From Chryseobacterium panacisoli (GTDB lineage Bacteria; Bacteroidota; Bacteroidia; Flavobacteriales; Weeksellaceae): 64,000 bases of DNA. Position numbers and translations under genes: made by a program. The notes beneath the pieces were generated by a model that saw nothing but the letters and a program-made list of their open reading frames with translations, made no database searches and was not told the DNA's origin. Shown here piece after piece: positions 8,834 to 17,421 of the stretch. The stretch is taken from the NCBI RefSeq assembly GCF_008274625.1, contig NZ_VTRU01000002.1, positions 434,001-498,000 of the forward strand, read 5' to 3'. How positions within the stretch are numbered: position 1 is the first letter of the stretch; each line of letters opens with the position of its first letter.

Positions 8834-9622
8834 TTATTTGATGATCACCTTTTTAGAATAAGTTTTGCCTTCTTTCGTAGTAAGGTTCATGATATATACT
8901 CCTTGTGGCTGCTTTGTTTCAAATGTATTTGATGTCAGCTTGGAACGGAATACTTCTTTTCCTGAAGTATTGGTCAGACTAACCTCCGAACCTTGTGCAG
9001 AAATATTTTTGTCAAGAGTAAACTGTCCATTCTGACTGTGCGCCATGAAATTGATGAACGGATCTTTGTACTGATAACTATAGTATACTCTAAGTTCTCC
9101 GCCAACACTCAGTAATCCTGAATTCACATTGATCTTGACACGGTCAAAAGGAATATTCATGGTAAGTTCAATGTCACCTTTGCTAGGATCTCCGGCTCCA
9201 AGGTTGAGGATATCATTGTTAAGACTTTGAGAGTCATTGTTAGATACATTACCATTAAATGTTTCAATTGATATACTTCCCAATACCTGAGCGGATAGTG
9301 GAGTGCCGTTTGAACCAATTCCAATAACAAGCTTATTGGTGTTGTTGGCGATATTGGTCGTTGGGAAGATTAACGTCTGTTCCGTTCTCGCCAAAAGACC
9401 TACTGAAACCTGAATAGTAGAAAAGTCAGTTTCGTTACTGCCTACCGCATTTTGAGGATTCAATACTCCGCAGCCTAAGCATACTCCCAATACCTGATTG
9501 GTTTGGCTGCTGGCATAGGTTTTTACAATCTGTGCAAAAGACATTGTGCTCGTTAAAAATAGAGATGATGCCAAAACTGCAGCTTTCATTGTGCGTTGGC
9601 CAAGTAATAAATAAGTTTTCAT
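8834..9622 (-). CDS. Secreted T9SS cargo protein, unknown (paralogue 1)
   Basis: A 262-aa protein with a signal peptide (MKTYLLLGQR to SFAQ), a central beta-rich domain of about 150 residues and a C-terminal T9SS sorting domain (VSLTNTSGKEVF to KTYSKKVIIK). The central domain starts with VCLGCGVLNPQNAVGSNETD, a CLxC-NPxNAV module also found in the neighbouring paralogue. The fold is unknown to me. It probably serves a surface or extracellular role. The two genes are tandem, each with its own terminator, and look like a local duplication. Confidence 0.75.
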   Translation of the reverse strand: MKTYLLLGQRTMKAAVLASSLFLTSTMSFAQIVKTYASSQTNQVLGVCLGCGVLNPQNAVGSNETDFSTIQVSVGLLARTEQTLIFPTTNIANNTNKLVIGIGSNGTPLSAQVLGSISIETFNGNVSNNDSQSLNNDILNLGAGDPSKGDIELTMNIPFDRVKINVNSGLLSVGGELRVYYSYQYKDPFINFMAHSQNGQFTLDKNISAQGSEVSLTNTSGKEVFRSKLTSNTFETKQPQGVYIMNLTTKEGKTYSKKVIIK

Positions 9623-9791
9623 ATGTTGAAAAATTTTGGGTTTTAGCTTTTTTGTAAATTTATAAATAAAATGATTATGTTGATTATTTTATTTCATTTT
9701 TATGTGATTTGTTAATAATTAATTTATATTTATGTTTTATGAATTTATTTTGATTAATGATTTTTTTTCATATTTCGTTGAAAATGAAAAC

Positions 9792-9824
9792 AAAAAAATA
9801 CGGCAGCTTCAAGGTCTGCCGCAT
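9792..9824 (-). terminator. Terminator of paralogue 2
   Basis: A 6-bp GC-rich stem (9801-9806 with 9816-9821) is followed on the minus strand by a seven-T run complementary to 9792-9798. Confidence 0.7.
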
Positions 9825-9836
9825 TTATTGTATTGC

Positions 9837-10610
9837 TTATTTAATTATAATTTTTCTGGAATATGTTTTTCCTTCTTTAGTGCGTACATTCATAATATAA
9901 ACACCTTCAGATTGTCTGGGTTCAAAAGTGTTTGACTGTAATGTGGAATGATACACTTCTTTACCAGAAGTATTGAACAGTGTGACCTCTGAACCTTCTG
10001 CCGGAATATTTCCTCCGAGAGTAACCTGACCGTTTTGACTGTGAGCTATAATACTGATCAATGGATCCTGGTAAGCATAATAAATCCTGAATCCGCCGCC
10101 AAGACTTAATACACCTCCCGTTAAACCTATTCTTATTCCGTCATAAGGTTTTGTCGGCTTAAACTCTACTGTTCCTCTGTTGGGTATTGCTCCTAACTTA
10201 AGAAGACTTACATCTATCGTTCTGCGGTCCTCATTAGAGGTGCCTCCATTCATGGTTTCAAGAGTGACTCCGCTTAATAACTGTACCGATAATGGAATAT
10301 TGTCTGTTCCGATTCCTACAACCAATCTGGTGTCTGATCTTAAGTCGGGGAAAAGCAGTGTCTGTTGAATCCCGCCTAATAAAGCTGTTCCCAATACCAT
10401 TGTTGAATAATCATCTTCGTTATACCCAACTGCATTCAAAGGATTCTCTATATGGCATCCCAGGCACGCCACTCCAAATACACCTGAGCTTTGAGCGTGT
10501 GCATAAATTCTGTTTTGTGCAAAAGATAATGTGCTGGCTGAAAATAGAAATAAAGCCATTAATCCGGCCTTAAAAGAAAGTCGGTTTCCCAAAGGTAAAT
10601 TAGTTTTCAT
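9837..10610 (-). CDS. Secreted T9SS cargo protein, unknown (paralogue 2)
   Basis: A 257-aa protein closely related to the preceding one. It shares the MKTxLxLGxR start, signal peptide ending SFAQ, the CLGC-NPLNAVGYNEDD module, the phrase AHSQNGQVTL and a nearly identical T9SS sorting domain (GVYIMNVRTKEGKTYSRK). I start it at the ATG at 10610 rather than an in-frame ATG 33 nt upstream, because only this start aligns with the paralogue and leaves a normal signal peptide. A CLGCH string mimics a heme c motif, but the paralogue has CLGCG, so heme is unlikely. Function unknown. Confidence 0.75.
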   Translation of the reverse strand: MKTNLPLGNRLSFKAGLMALFLFSASTLSFAQNRIYAHAQSSGVFGVACLGCHIENPLNAVGYNEDDYSTMVLGTALLGGIQQTLLFPDLRSDTRLVVGIGTDNIPLSVQLLSGVTLETMNGGTSNEDRRTIDVSLLKLGAIPNRGTVEFKPTKPYDGIRIGLTGGVLSLGGGFRIYYAYQDPLISIIAHSQNGQVTLGGNIPAEGSEVTLFNTSGKEVYHSTLQSNTFEPRQSEGVYIMNVRTKEGKTYSRKIIIK

Positions 10611-10640
10611 GTTATTTATTTTAGTGTGAATAGTTTTAAC

Positions 10641-10648
10641 CAAATTTA
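10641..10648 (-). promoter_or_regulatory. -7 element for paralogue 2; rest of the gap is featureless
   Basis: The minus strand reads TAAATTTG here, 31 nt before the start codon, matching TAnnTTTG. I see no convincing -33 box. The stretch 10649-10928 holds nothing else I can recognise. Confidence 0.4.
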
Positions 10649-10928
10649 AGGATTAATAGGCCAAGTAAAAAATAATATTTCCATTATTGGTGATATTTTA
10701 AATAAAATTTAATATCCCCTGTTGTTCGATGATAAAGACGATTGATTGTTTGGATTGTATAAGAAACAGATGCAAAAATTGAAAAGCATCTTTTGCTGAT
10801 AATATTGAGTGTAATCTAATGGAGAATTCCCAAAATGATAGGGTAGGGTGGTAATTCTGGATATCTGATGATCAAATAGATAAGATATTGCCCGGTAAAG
10901 ATGGTCTGAATGTATGAGTAAAAACGAA

Positions 10929-10954
10929 AAAAGGACTTCCGAAAAAGTCCTTTT
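10929..10954 (-). terminator. Terminator of the rpsT-tRNA-Glu transcript
   Basis: A perfect 10-bp stem (10929-10938 with 10945-10954) ends in TT-CG-TTTT on the minus strand, directly after the last of the three tRNA-Glu genes. Confidence 0.75.
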
Positions 10955-10955
10955 G

Positions 10956-11027
10956 TAGCCCGTAGGGGAATCGAACCCCTCTTACCAGAATGAAAATCTG
11001 AGGTCCTAACCGATAGACGAACGGGCC
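10956..11027 (-). tRNA. tRNA-Glu (UUC), copy 1
   Basis: The 72-nt minus-strand sequence folds as a cloverleaf: 7-bp acceptor stem GGCCCGT/ACGGGCT, D arm GTCT...GGAC, anticodon arm TCAGA-TTTTCAT-TCTGG with anticodon TTC, and T arm with GTTCGATTC. CCA is not encoded. It is identical to the next two copies. Confidence 0.97.
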
Positions 11028-11092
11028 CTCTATCTTCCATTACCGAAATAATGTGTTAGTTTTGTTTTTATAAGTGTCAACTCTTAATCTTG

Positions 11093-11164
11093 TAGCCCGT
11101 AGGGGAATCGAACCCCTCTTACCAGAATGAAAATCTGAGGTCCTAACCGATAGACGAACGGGCC
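11093..11164 (-). tRNA. tRNA-Glu (UUC), copy 2
   Basis: Identical over all 72 nt to copy 1, anticodon TTC. The spacer to copy 1 is 65 nt and not conserved. Confidence 0.97.
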
Positions 11165-11245
11165 GGTTAGATTTATTGTATATAGCTTTTTCTACTGCGA
11201 TCTTTATAAAACCACCGTTGTTACAGTGGTCTTATAAGATGTAAG

Positions 11246-11317
11246 TAGCCCGTAGGGGAATCGAACCCCTCTTACCAGAATGAAAATCTGAGGTCCTAAC
11301 CGATAGACGAACGGGCC
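11246..11317 (-). tRNA. tRNA-Glu (UUC), copy 3
   Basis: Identical over all 72 nt to copies 1 and 2. Its 5' end lies 10 nt after the rpsT stop codon, so it is very probably processed out of the rpsT transcript. Confidence 0.97.
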
Positions 11318-11327
11318 AGCTATATTT

Positions 11328-11582
11328 TTACGCTAATTTATTAACGTGCTTTGTCAATTTGCTTTTCAAGTTAGCCGCTTTGTTCTTGTGGATAATATTT
11401 TTCTTAGCTAATTTATCCAATAAAGCGATAACTTTTGGCAGTTGTTCTGTAGCAGCAGCTTTGTTCTCTTCATTTCTTAAAGCTTTTAAAGCTGTTCTAG
11501 CAGTCTTGTGGTAATATCTGTTACGAAGTCTTCTAGTTTCGTTTTGTCTGATTCTCTTTAGTGCTGATTTATGATTTGCCAT
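11328..11582 (-). CDS. rpsT: 30S ribosomal protein S20
   Basis: The 84-aa basic protein starts [15 protein letters not shown], the standard N-terminus of S20, and continues with the helical [19 protein letters not shown] pattern. It binds 16S rRNA in the small subunit. A longer in-frame start 21 nt upstream adds MHSHLND, which is not part of the family. Three tRNA-Glu genes follow on the same strand with almost no gap, suggesting one transcript. Confidence 0.95.
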   Translation of the reverse strand: MANHKSALKRIRQNETRRLRNRYYHKTARTALKALRNEENKAAATEQLPKVIALLDKLAKKNIIHKNKAANLKSKLTKHVNKLA

Positions 11583-11600
11583 ATCGTTTAAATGTGAGTG

Positions 11601-11632
11601 CAAAACTATAAACTTTTTTTAAAACTACCAAA
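11601..11632 (-). promoter_or_regulatory. Promoter of rpsT and the tRNA-Glu genes
   Basis: On the minus strand TTTG (complement of 11629-11632), a 20-nt spacer and TAGTTTTG (complement of 11601-11608) match the Bacteroidota consensus. Confidence 0.65.
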
Positions 11633-11648
11633 TTTATTTTCAAAAATT

Positions 11649-11969
11649 TTAATTTTCTTCTGACAGGTACTTTCTTAGTTTATTTATTGCTTGTTCTATT
11701 TTTAAATTTTCTTGTTCTTTTTCTAATTTTTTGATCGTATTTCCCAGCATGATCAATGCATTGTTCCATTCTCCAGTGGTGTTGGTGAAAGTGAGTCCGT
11801 CAATTGTTACTTCAAAAGCAACCCTCTCTCCAGTCCTGTAAAGTCTGAAACTGATTTTATCATCTCTGCCTGTAATCCCGTCTTCATTGATTTGTAAATC
11901 GTAACTTTTTGGGTTAGAGTGGATTTTCTTAAAAAGCAATTTCGCTTCTTGTATTTTTAAATCCGGCAT
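11649..11969 (-). CDS. Small hypothetical protein
   Basis: A 106-aa soluble protein without signal peptide. The first 75 residues form short beta strands (SYDLQINEDGITGRDDKISFRLYRTGERVAFEV) and the last 30 form a charged helix. I do not recognise the family. Codon use and the clean ATG support a real gene. It lies upstream of rpsT with a separate promoter between them. Confidence 0.6.
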   Translation of the reverse strand: MPDLKIQEAKLLFKKIHSNPKSYDLQINEDGITGRDDKISFRLYRTGERVAFEVTIDGLTFTNTTGEWNNALIMLGNTIKKLEKEQENLKIEQAINKLRKYLSEEN

Positions 11970-12284
11970 GATATAAAATTTGGTAGCCTGTAGAATACTA
12001 CAAACAATGATTTATCAATATTATTTTTCATCAGTGCTGCCATATTTGGGTAACCAACCATGGCTGAAATTTTTGCAAATATAATGCTTTTGTCACATAT
12101 AACATAAATGGAATGAATTTTTACAATAAAAGTAAAGGTTCTATATTATAATGACAGTAATTTTCAGGTTGTTAGAATATAGCTGTTTCTGATAATTTTG
12201 CCAGGATACTATAAAAATCCGGAGAATAGTAATCTTAAAGAGCTCTCAGAAAATCCCCAAGTTGGAAATACGATAGAAAATAAT
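11970..12284. other. Intergenic stretch, little content
   Basis: There is no ORF or RNA signature. On the minus strand TATATTTG occurs around 12076-12083 and could be a -7 element for the 106-aa gene, about 105 nt upstream of its start; the -33 box is poor. Confidence 0.3.
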
Positions 12285-12292
12285 CCATAAAA

Positions 12293-12320
12293 AAACCTTT
12301 AACGGATCCGTTAAAGGTTT
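12293..12320 (-). terminator. Terminator of tRNA-Glu copy 4
   Basis: A near-perfect palindrome (12 or more bp, centred on GATC) is followed on the minus strand by a seven-T tract. It ends the transcript from the amidase gene and/or the tRNA. Confidence 0.8.
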
Positions 12321-12330
12321 GTAAGTTAAG

Positions 12331-12402
12331 TAGCCTATAGGGGAATCGAACCCCTGTTGCAAGAATGAAAATCTTGAGTCCTGACCACTAGACGAATAGG
12401 CC
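12331..12402 (-). tRNA. tRNA-Glu (UUC), divergent copy 4
   Basis: A 72-nt cloverleaf with acceptor stem GGCCTAT/ATAGGCT and anticodon arm CAAGA-TTTTCAT-TCTTG, anticodon TTC. It differs from copies 1-3 in the acceptor, D and anticodon stems but keeps the same loop and identity elements. Confidence 0.95.
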
Positions 12403-12461
12403 AAATTTTGAGGTTGCAAAAGTAATCATTAACTTTTTAACTTCAAAATTATTTTTTTTAA

Positions 12462-13748
12462 TTATTTATAGACTTTCTGTATCACCGTGTTTTTGACACC
12501 TTTAGCTTCAAGCTCCTTTTGAAGTTTTGCTGCATCTTCCAACGTATATACTTTTCCATAAGTGTAATAAAAAACGCCATTGTCTTTCTCTCTTTCTACA
12601 TCTTTCAGGTTCTGAAGGATGTAAGAATTTCCATTCAGTTTATCACCGGAATATACTTCTATGGTGTAGTATCCCATATTAATCCTTTGATTAGGCATAA
12701 ATCCTACGGCGAAAGCATTTCTGAAGCCTGCATCCTTAGCTGTTTTAAGATTAATATCTTTTACAGAAGCCATATTGGTTACAGCATAGTAATACTTATA
12801 CTGTCCGTTTTCTTTAAGAGTAAGAATATAGTTCAGGCCTTTCAGGGCAGGATCATTTTCATTGTATTTCGTAGGAGAACTCATGAGTAGAATTCTGAAA
12901 TCATTTTTCAAAGGAACTTCTGCAGGTTTTTCAGGCTCAGGTTTTCTGACTGAAATAGAGCCTCCGGATTTTCTGTCAACTGCTTTTTTATAATCAATAA
13001 TAGCATTGTAGATACTTTCTGCAATTTCAGTCTGCCCCTTATCCGAAGCAATATAATGACTTTCCTCAGGGTGGTTGATGAAACCTGTTTCTATCAGCAC
13101 AGAGGGCATGGCATTCATACGGAGAACGTGAAGGTTCTTCTGGAAAACACCTCTTGAGGAACGTTTATCTTTATTTACAAAGTTATCCTCCACCAATCCT
13201 CCCAGTAGAAGGCTAGACTCCAGATATTTGTTCTGCTGAAGTTTTAAGGCAATTAATGATTCCGGAGAATCAGGATTATAAGATCCGAAGGTCTGCTTAT
13301 CTTTTTCATCCAGAAAGATCACGTCATTTTCCCTTTTGGCTACCTCAAGATTTTCGTTGTTCTGGTTAGGTCCCTGTACGTAAGTTTCTGTACCATAAGC
13401 TGTAGGTCTTTGGGAAGAATTACAGTGAATTGATACGAAAAGATCTGCTTTGCTCCTGTTGGCCAGATTGGTTCTGTCAGATAGGGAAGGGTACTCGTCA
13501 ATCTTACGGGTATATATAACTTTGAAATCTCTGTTTTTCTCTAACATTGCGCCTACTTTTAACGTAATGGCGAGTGTAATGTCTTTTTCAGCGACTCTTC
13601 CAATATCGGAATAGGTCCTGTTGGCCCCATGATCACTTCCTCCGTGTCCCGCATCCAGAACGATAGTAAACTTCTTCTGAGAGAAAATAAAGTTGCTGGT
13701 AAGGAGAAGGAGAAATGATAAAATTATTTTAAAATTTTGTTTGTGCAT
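12462..13748 (-). CDS. N-acetylmuramoyl-L-alanine amidase with C-terminal SPOR-like domain
   Basis: A 428-aa exported amidase_3 enzyme that cuts the amide bond between MurNAc and L-Ala during cell separation. Signal peptide 1-24. The zinc ligands and catalytic residues are visible: H35 in DAGHGG, E54 in AEKD, H108 in SIHCNS and E220 in LIETGF. Residues about 280-428 contain two SPOR-like repeats, ending LEDAAKLQKELEAKGVKNTV, which would bind denuded septal glycan. It is divergent from the LptD-like gene, only 53 nt away, so the two envelope genes share a promoter region. Confidence 0.92.
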   Translation of the reverse strand: MHKQNFKIILSFLLLLTSNFIFSQKKFTIVLDAGHGGSDHGANRTYSDIGRVAEKDITLAITLKVGAMLEKNRDFKVIYTRKIDEYPSLSDRTNLANRSKADLFVSIHCNSSQRPTAYGTETYVQGPNQNNENLEVAKRENDVIFLDEKDKQTFGSYNPDSPESLIALKLQQNKYLESSLLLGGLVEDNFVNKDKRSSRGVFQKNLHVLRMNAMPSVLIETGFINHPEESHYIASDKGQTEIAESIYNAIIDYKKAVDRKSGGSISVRKPEPEKPAEVPLKNDFRILLMSSPTKYNENDPALKGLNYILTLKENGQYKYYYAVTNMASVKDINLKTAKDAGFRNAFAVGFMPNQRINMGYYTIEVYSGDKLNGNSYILQNLKDVEREKDNGVFYYTYGKVYTLEDAAKLQKELEAKGVKNTVIQKVYK

Positions 13749-13801
13749 CTTACAGTTATAAAAATTATATTAATTTTGGGCCTTAATTATATATAATAAA
13801 A

Positions 13802-16387
13802 TTGGCCAAAACCGTCCTCAAAAATATATTACAAATTTTAATTATCCTAATTTTTAACAATTTTTTAGCACAGAAAACTCCTGAAAAATTGCCTAAAAAT
13901 GCGGTTAATGATACTATTTCCAAAAAGGATACCATAGTTGTAAAAAAAGAAACTCTGGATGATGTTCTTCGCACAAAAGCTGATGATCAGAGAAGAGACA
14001 TCCCAAAAAAGATGACTTTTCTGAACAAAAATGCGCAGGTGAAGTATCAGGATATGCAGATTGATGCAGATTATATTTCCATAGATGATAATAAAAATCT
14101 GATCTACGCCAGAGGTAAACAGGATTCTTTAGGAAAAATCATTGAACCCGTAATTACGACCCAGGCCGGAAAAAAATATGAAACCAACGAATTCAGCTAT
14201 AACACAAAAACCAAACAGGCGATTGCTTTCAATGCAAGAACAGAAGAAAGTGAAGGGGTAATTATAGCTCAGAAGACCAAAAAATATAATGACTCCGTAT
14301 TCGCGATGAGAAAAGCGGATTATACCACGGATGATTATTTCATTAAGAAAAAAGATACAGCTGCGGATTATTTTATGAGAGCTTATAATATCAAGCTGAT
14401 TAAAACTAAAACAAAATCCCAGATCGTTACAGGACCTATCCAGATGTTTATTGAGCAGGTTCCTACCCCTCTTTATCTTCCGTTTGCTATTTTACCGTTT
14501 TCAGATAAAAGAGCAGCGGGTATCCTGATTCCAAGTTTCGGGGAAAGGGAAGATGTAGGGTTTTTCCTTAACGGAATAGGGTATTACCAGCCCATTGGTG
14601 AACACTTTGATCTTAAAGTTTTGGCCGATATTTATACAAAAGGAAGCTGGAATTTACGTCCTCAGGTGAATTATCAGAAGAAGTACCGTTACTCCGGAAA
14701 CTTTACAGCGGATATCGGAACGATGGTAAGAGGAATCAAAGGTTTGGATGATTATACTAAAAACAGTACCTATAGAATCAACTGGACGCATTCTCAGGAT
14801 TCTAAAGCCAACCCTTTCCTTACATTCAGTGCTTCTGTGGATATTGTAAGTACGAAGTTTTATAATAATCCGCTTAATAACAACTATATTTTCAACCAGA
14901 ATGTATTGAATACCCAGCAGAATTCTACGGTAACCCTTACCAAAAGATTTCTGAAACTGCCGGCAACAATTACAGGAACGGCTTCTTATTCACAGAACTT
15001 TGCAACGGGATTGGCAGATCTTCGTCTTCCACAGATGAACGTAGCGATTAACCAGTTTTATCTGTTTAAATCAAGAACTGGAATAAGACAGGGACTTCTT
15101 GAAAATATTACAGTGAATACAGGTTTCAACCTTACCAATTTTGTTAATACTCAGGAGAACGAACTGTTTAAAAAAGAAATGTGGGACAAGATGCAGACGG
15201 GGCTTAAAAACAATATTGCATTGGCTACCAATACTACTGTGGCAAAATATTTCACATTCAGTTTAAGCGCGAATATTGACAATGCATTGACTACAAAAAC
15301 ACTGAACAGATTCTATGATCCGGTAAAGAATGTAACAGTGGATGAGATTAATAAGAACTTCACAGGATATTCTACATTCTCTACTTCTGCCAGCCTTCAG
15401 ACTACACTTTTCGGAATGATGAAATTCAAAAAAGGGTCTGCAGTAGAAGCGGTAAGACATATGATGACCCCAAGTGTAAGCTTCACCTATTCTCCGGATT
15501 TTTCAAGTCCTAATTTCGGATATTACAAGAATTATTATAATGCAACCGGAGCATTGACTCCTTATTCTATTTTCGAAAAAGGAATTATCGGAAGCCCGTC
15601 AAGTGGAATGCAGGGCGCTTTAGGTTTTAATATCGGTAACAATATCGAGATGAAAGTAAAGTCTAAGAGCGATTCTACGGGAGTAAAAAAAATCAAGATA
15701 TTTGAATCTTTAAACCTTTCAGGAAGCTACAATTTTGCTGCTAATGATCACCCTTGGTCTGTTTTTTCAATCAACGGGCAGTCTTCATTCTTTAATAATA
15801 AACTTACGGTAAATACCAGTCTTGCGCTGGAGCCTTATAAAATAGATTTCTCTTCCGGTCAGGATACTGGGGTAAGAACAGAACAATTCGGACATTTCAG
15901 TGTACAGGGATTCAATGTTCAGTTATCTTATCCTTTAAGCAGTGAAATTTTTGGAGAGAAAACAGATTATGCTAAAAAGTATTCCTCAAAAGGAGAGATC
16001 CGAAATGAAAATTATTATTTTGATGATGATCATTACGCCCGTTTTGATCAGGCATGGACTTTAAACATCAGTGCCAACTATGCCTATTCAAAAGGATTGA
16101 GCAAATTTGCCAATAAAATTGCCTCCATAGGATTAGATGGGAGCCTCAAGCTGACTCCTTTCTGGAATATTACGGGAAGTACGCATTATGATATGGTGAC
16201 TAAGGAATTGGCGTATACAAGAATTGGTTTCTCAAGAGATCAGCGAAGTTTTACGATCAATTTCAACTGGGTTCCTTTCGGGCAATATAAAGTGTATGAC
16301 TTCTTTATTGGTATAAAAGCCAATATCTTAAGTGATGCACTGAAGTACAAAGACAGAAGCTTTACCCAGCCTAATGCACCTTTCTAA
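13802..16387 (+). CDS. LptD/OstA-like outer-membrane LPS assembly protein
   Basis: An 861-aa protein with signal peptide (KNILQILIILIFNNFLAQ). A periplasmic jelly-roll part follows (about 80-230, TFLNKNAQVKYQDMQIDADY, and YARGKQD), then the LptD barrel, including LPFAILPFSDKRAAGILIPS and GERED. This is the Bacteroidota form of LptD, which inserts LPS into the outer leaflet. The start must be TTG: the upstream frame has a stop at 13784 and no ATG between, and TTG gives a good signal peptide. Divergent from the amidase. Confidence 0.85.
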   Translation: MAKTVLKNILQILIILIFNNFLAQKTPEKLPKNAVNDTISKKDTIVVKKETLDDVLRTKADDQRRDIPKKMTFLNKNAQVKYQDMQIDADYISIDDNKNLIYARGKQDSLGKIIEPVITTQAGKKYETNEFSYNTKTKQAIAFNARTEESEGVIIAQKTKKYNDSVFAMRKADYTTDDYFIKKKDTAADYFMRAYNIKLIKTKTKSQIVTGPIQMFIEQVPTPLYLPFAILPFSDKRAAGILIPSFGEREDVGFFLNGIGYYQPIGEHFDLKVLADIYTKGSWNLRPQVNYQKKYRYSGNFTADIGTMVRGIKGLDDYTKNSTYRINWTHSQDSKANPFLTFSASVDIVSTKFYNNPLNNNYIFNQNVLNTQQNSTVTLTKRFLKLPATITGTASYSQNFATGLADLRLPQMNVAINQFYLFKSRTGIRQGLLENITVNTGFNLTNFVNTQENELFKKEMWDKMQTGLKNNIALATNTTVAKYFTFSLSANIDNALTTKTLNRFYDPVKNVTVDEINKNFTGYSTFSTSASLQTTLFGMMKFKKGSAVEAVRHMMTPSVSFTYSPDFSSPNFGYYKNYYNATGALTPYSIFEKGIIGSPSSGMQGALGFNIGNNIEMKVKSKSDSTGVKKIKIFESLNLSGSYNFAANDHPWSVFSINGQSSFFNNKLTVNTSLALEPYKIDFSSGQDTGVRTEQFGHFSVQGFNVQLSYPLSSEIFGEKTDYAKKYSSKGEIRNENYYFDDDHYARFDQAWTLNISANYAYSKGLSKFANKIASIGLDGSLKLTPFWNITGSTHYDMVTKELAYTRIGFSRDQRSFTINFNWVPFGQYKVYDFFIGIKANILSDALKYKDRSFTQPNAPF

Positions 16388-16394
16388 TATCAGA

Positions 16395-16425
16395 TTGGCA
16401 TTTGAGAATATAAATTTTATATTTG
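16395..16425 (+). promoter_or_regulatory. Promoter of ridA
   Basis: TTG at 16395-16397, 20 nt, then TATATTTG at 16418-16425. It leaves a leader of about 85 nt containing a 13-codon ORF (16444-16485) of unknown relevance. Confidence 0.55.
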
Positions 16426-16517
16426 CAATCAAAATAAACTCTAATGAAATCACTGCTGACAGGATTTTCTTACTGGCAAAAGTGACGCATATGACCCTAA
16501 AAAAATAAATATCCGCT

Positions 16518-16898
16518 ATGAAACAAATAATCAACACAGTTAATGCACCTGCAGCTATCGGTCCTTATTCACAAGCTAATATGGCAAACGGAGTTTTGTA
16601 TATCTCCGGACAGATTCCTGTAGATCCTGCAACTGGTAAATTGGTAGAAGGAATTGAAAAAGAAACGCACCAGGTAATGAAAAACCTTGAGGCAATTCTT
16701 ACTGAAGCCGGAATGACTTTCAAAAACGTTGTAAAAGCGACAATCTTCCTTAAGAACATGGATGATTTTGCTGTAATGAATGATATCTATGCTTCTTACT
16801 TAGATTCAGAAAGCTATCCTGCCCGTGAAACAGTACAGGTTTCTTGCCTGCCTAAAAATGTGGATATCGAAATTTCTATGATCGCACATCAGGATTAA
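16518..16898 (+). CDS. ridA: RidA family enamine/imine deaminase
   Basis: 126 aa, the standard length. It has NAPAAIGPYSQA at the start, SGQIPVDPATG, and the conserved arginine in YPARETVQVSCLP that holds the substrate carboxylate. RidA hydrolyses reactive 2-aminoacrylate released by PLP enzymes such as threonine dehydratase. Its stop codon overlaps the next start (TAATG), so translation of the two genes is coupled. Confidence 0.93.
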   Translation: MKQIINTVNAPAAIGPYSQANMANGVLYISGQIPVDPATGKLVEGIEKETHQVMKNLEAILTEAGMTFKNVVKATIFLKNMDDFAVMNDIYASYLDSESYPARETVQVSCLPKNVDIEISMIAHQD

Positions 16899-17353
16899 TG
16901 AATTTTATAAGAAATACAATTGCGGTTCTGGTAGGTCTTGGCATTGCAGGACTTATTATTACTCTTGGTATAAGGGCTTTTCCGCAATGGGTTACTTTTG
17001 AGGCTTTTGCTCCGTTTGAGCATTGGCAGAGGTTTCTTTTCAGTATGAAAGATGATCAGGCATTTTTTGGCTTCCTGTTGTTTATTTCCGGGTTGGGAAC
17101 AACTATTGGAGGTGTTGCAACGGCTATCATCGTTAAATATGCTAAAGTAGCTTATGCTATTCTGATTGGTTTTATTATGCTTTTTATCGCGATGCTGGAT
17201 GTGATTATATTTCCTTATCATCCTACATTTTATAAGATTTCTATTTTCCTTACGTTTTTTCCGTTTTCCTGGATTGGGGGTAAGATTGTAGAAGTTATTT
17301 ATGAGCGGAACAAGCAGAAAAGAATTGCTGAAAAAATGAATAAGCCTAAATAA
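16898..17353 (+). CDS. Integral membrane protein, unknown
   Basis: A 151-aa protein with about four membrane helices (near residues 5-25, 55-78, 85-105, 112-132) and a basic C-terminal tail (RNKQKRIAEKMNKPK). It shares one base with ridA and is followed by a terminator. The family is not recognised beyond small flavobacterial membrane proteins. Function unknown. Confidence 0.7.
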   Translation: MNFIRNTIAVLVGLGIAGLIITLGIRAFPQWVTFEAFAPFEHWQRFLFSMKDDQAFFGFLLFISGLGTTIGGVATAIIVKYAKVAYAILIGFIMLFIAMLDVIIFPYHPTFYKISIFLTFFPFSWIGGKIVEVIYERNKQKRIAEKMNKPK

Positions 17354-17360
17354 ATAATAA

Positions 17361-17390
17361 AAAAACGCTGCAGATGTCTGCAGCGTTTTT
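17361..17390. terminator. Bidirectional terminator
   Basis: A 13-bp perfect stem (AAAAACGCTGCAG and its complement) with a 4-nt loop lies between two convergent genes and has T-runs on both strands. Confidence 0.85.
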
Positions 17391-17421
17391 TGTTGATATG
17401 AAAACTGATTTTGTTTTCTGA

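Noticed and set aside
10447-10461. CLGCH as a heme c attachment site in T9SS paralogue 2
   Set aside because: The paralogue has CLGCG at the same position, and no axial ligand context is present, so a structural Cys pair is more likely.
10816-11040. 74-codon minus-strand ORF
   Set aside because: It runs through tRNA-Glu copy 1 and its terminator; no protein-like composition.
16444-16485. 13-codon ORF in the ridA leader
   Set aside because: Short ORFs are frequent in such leaders; no codon bias or spacing argues for translation control.
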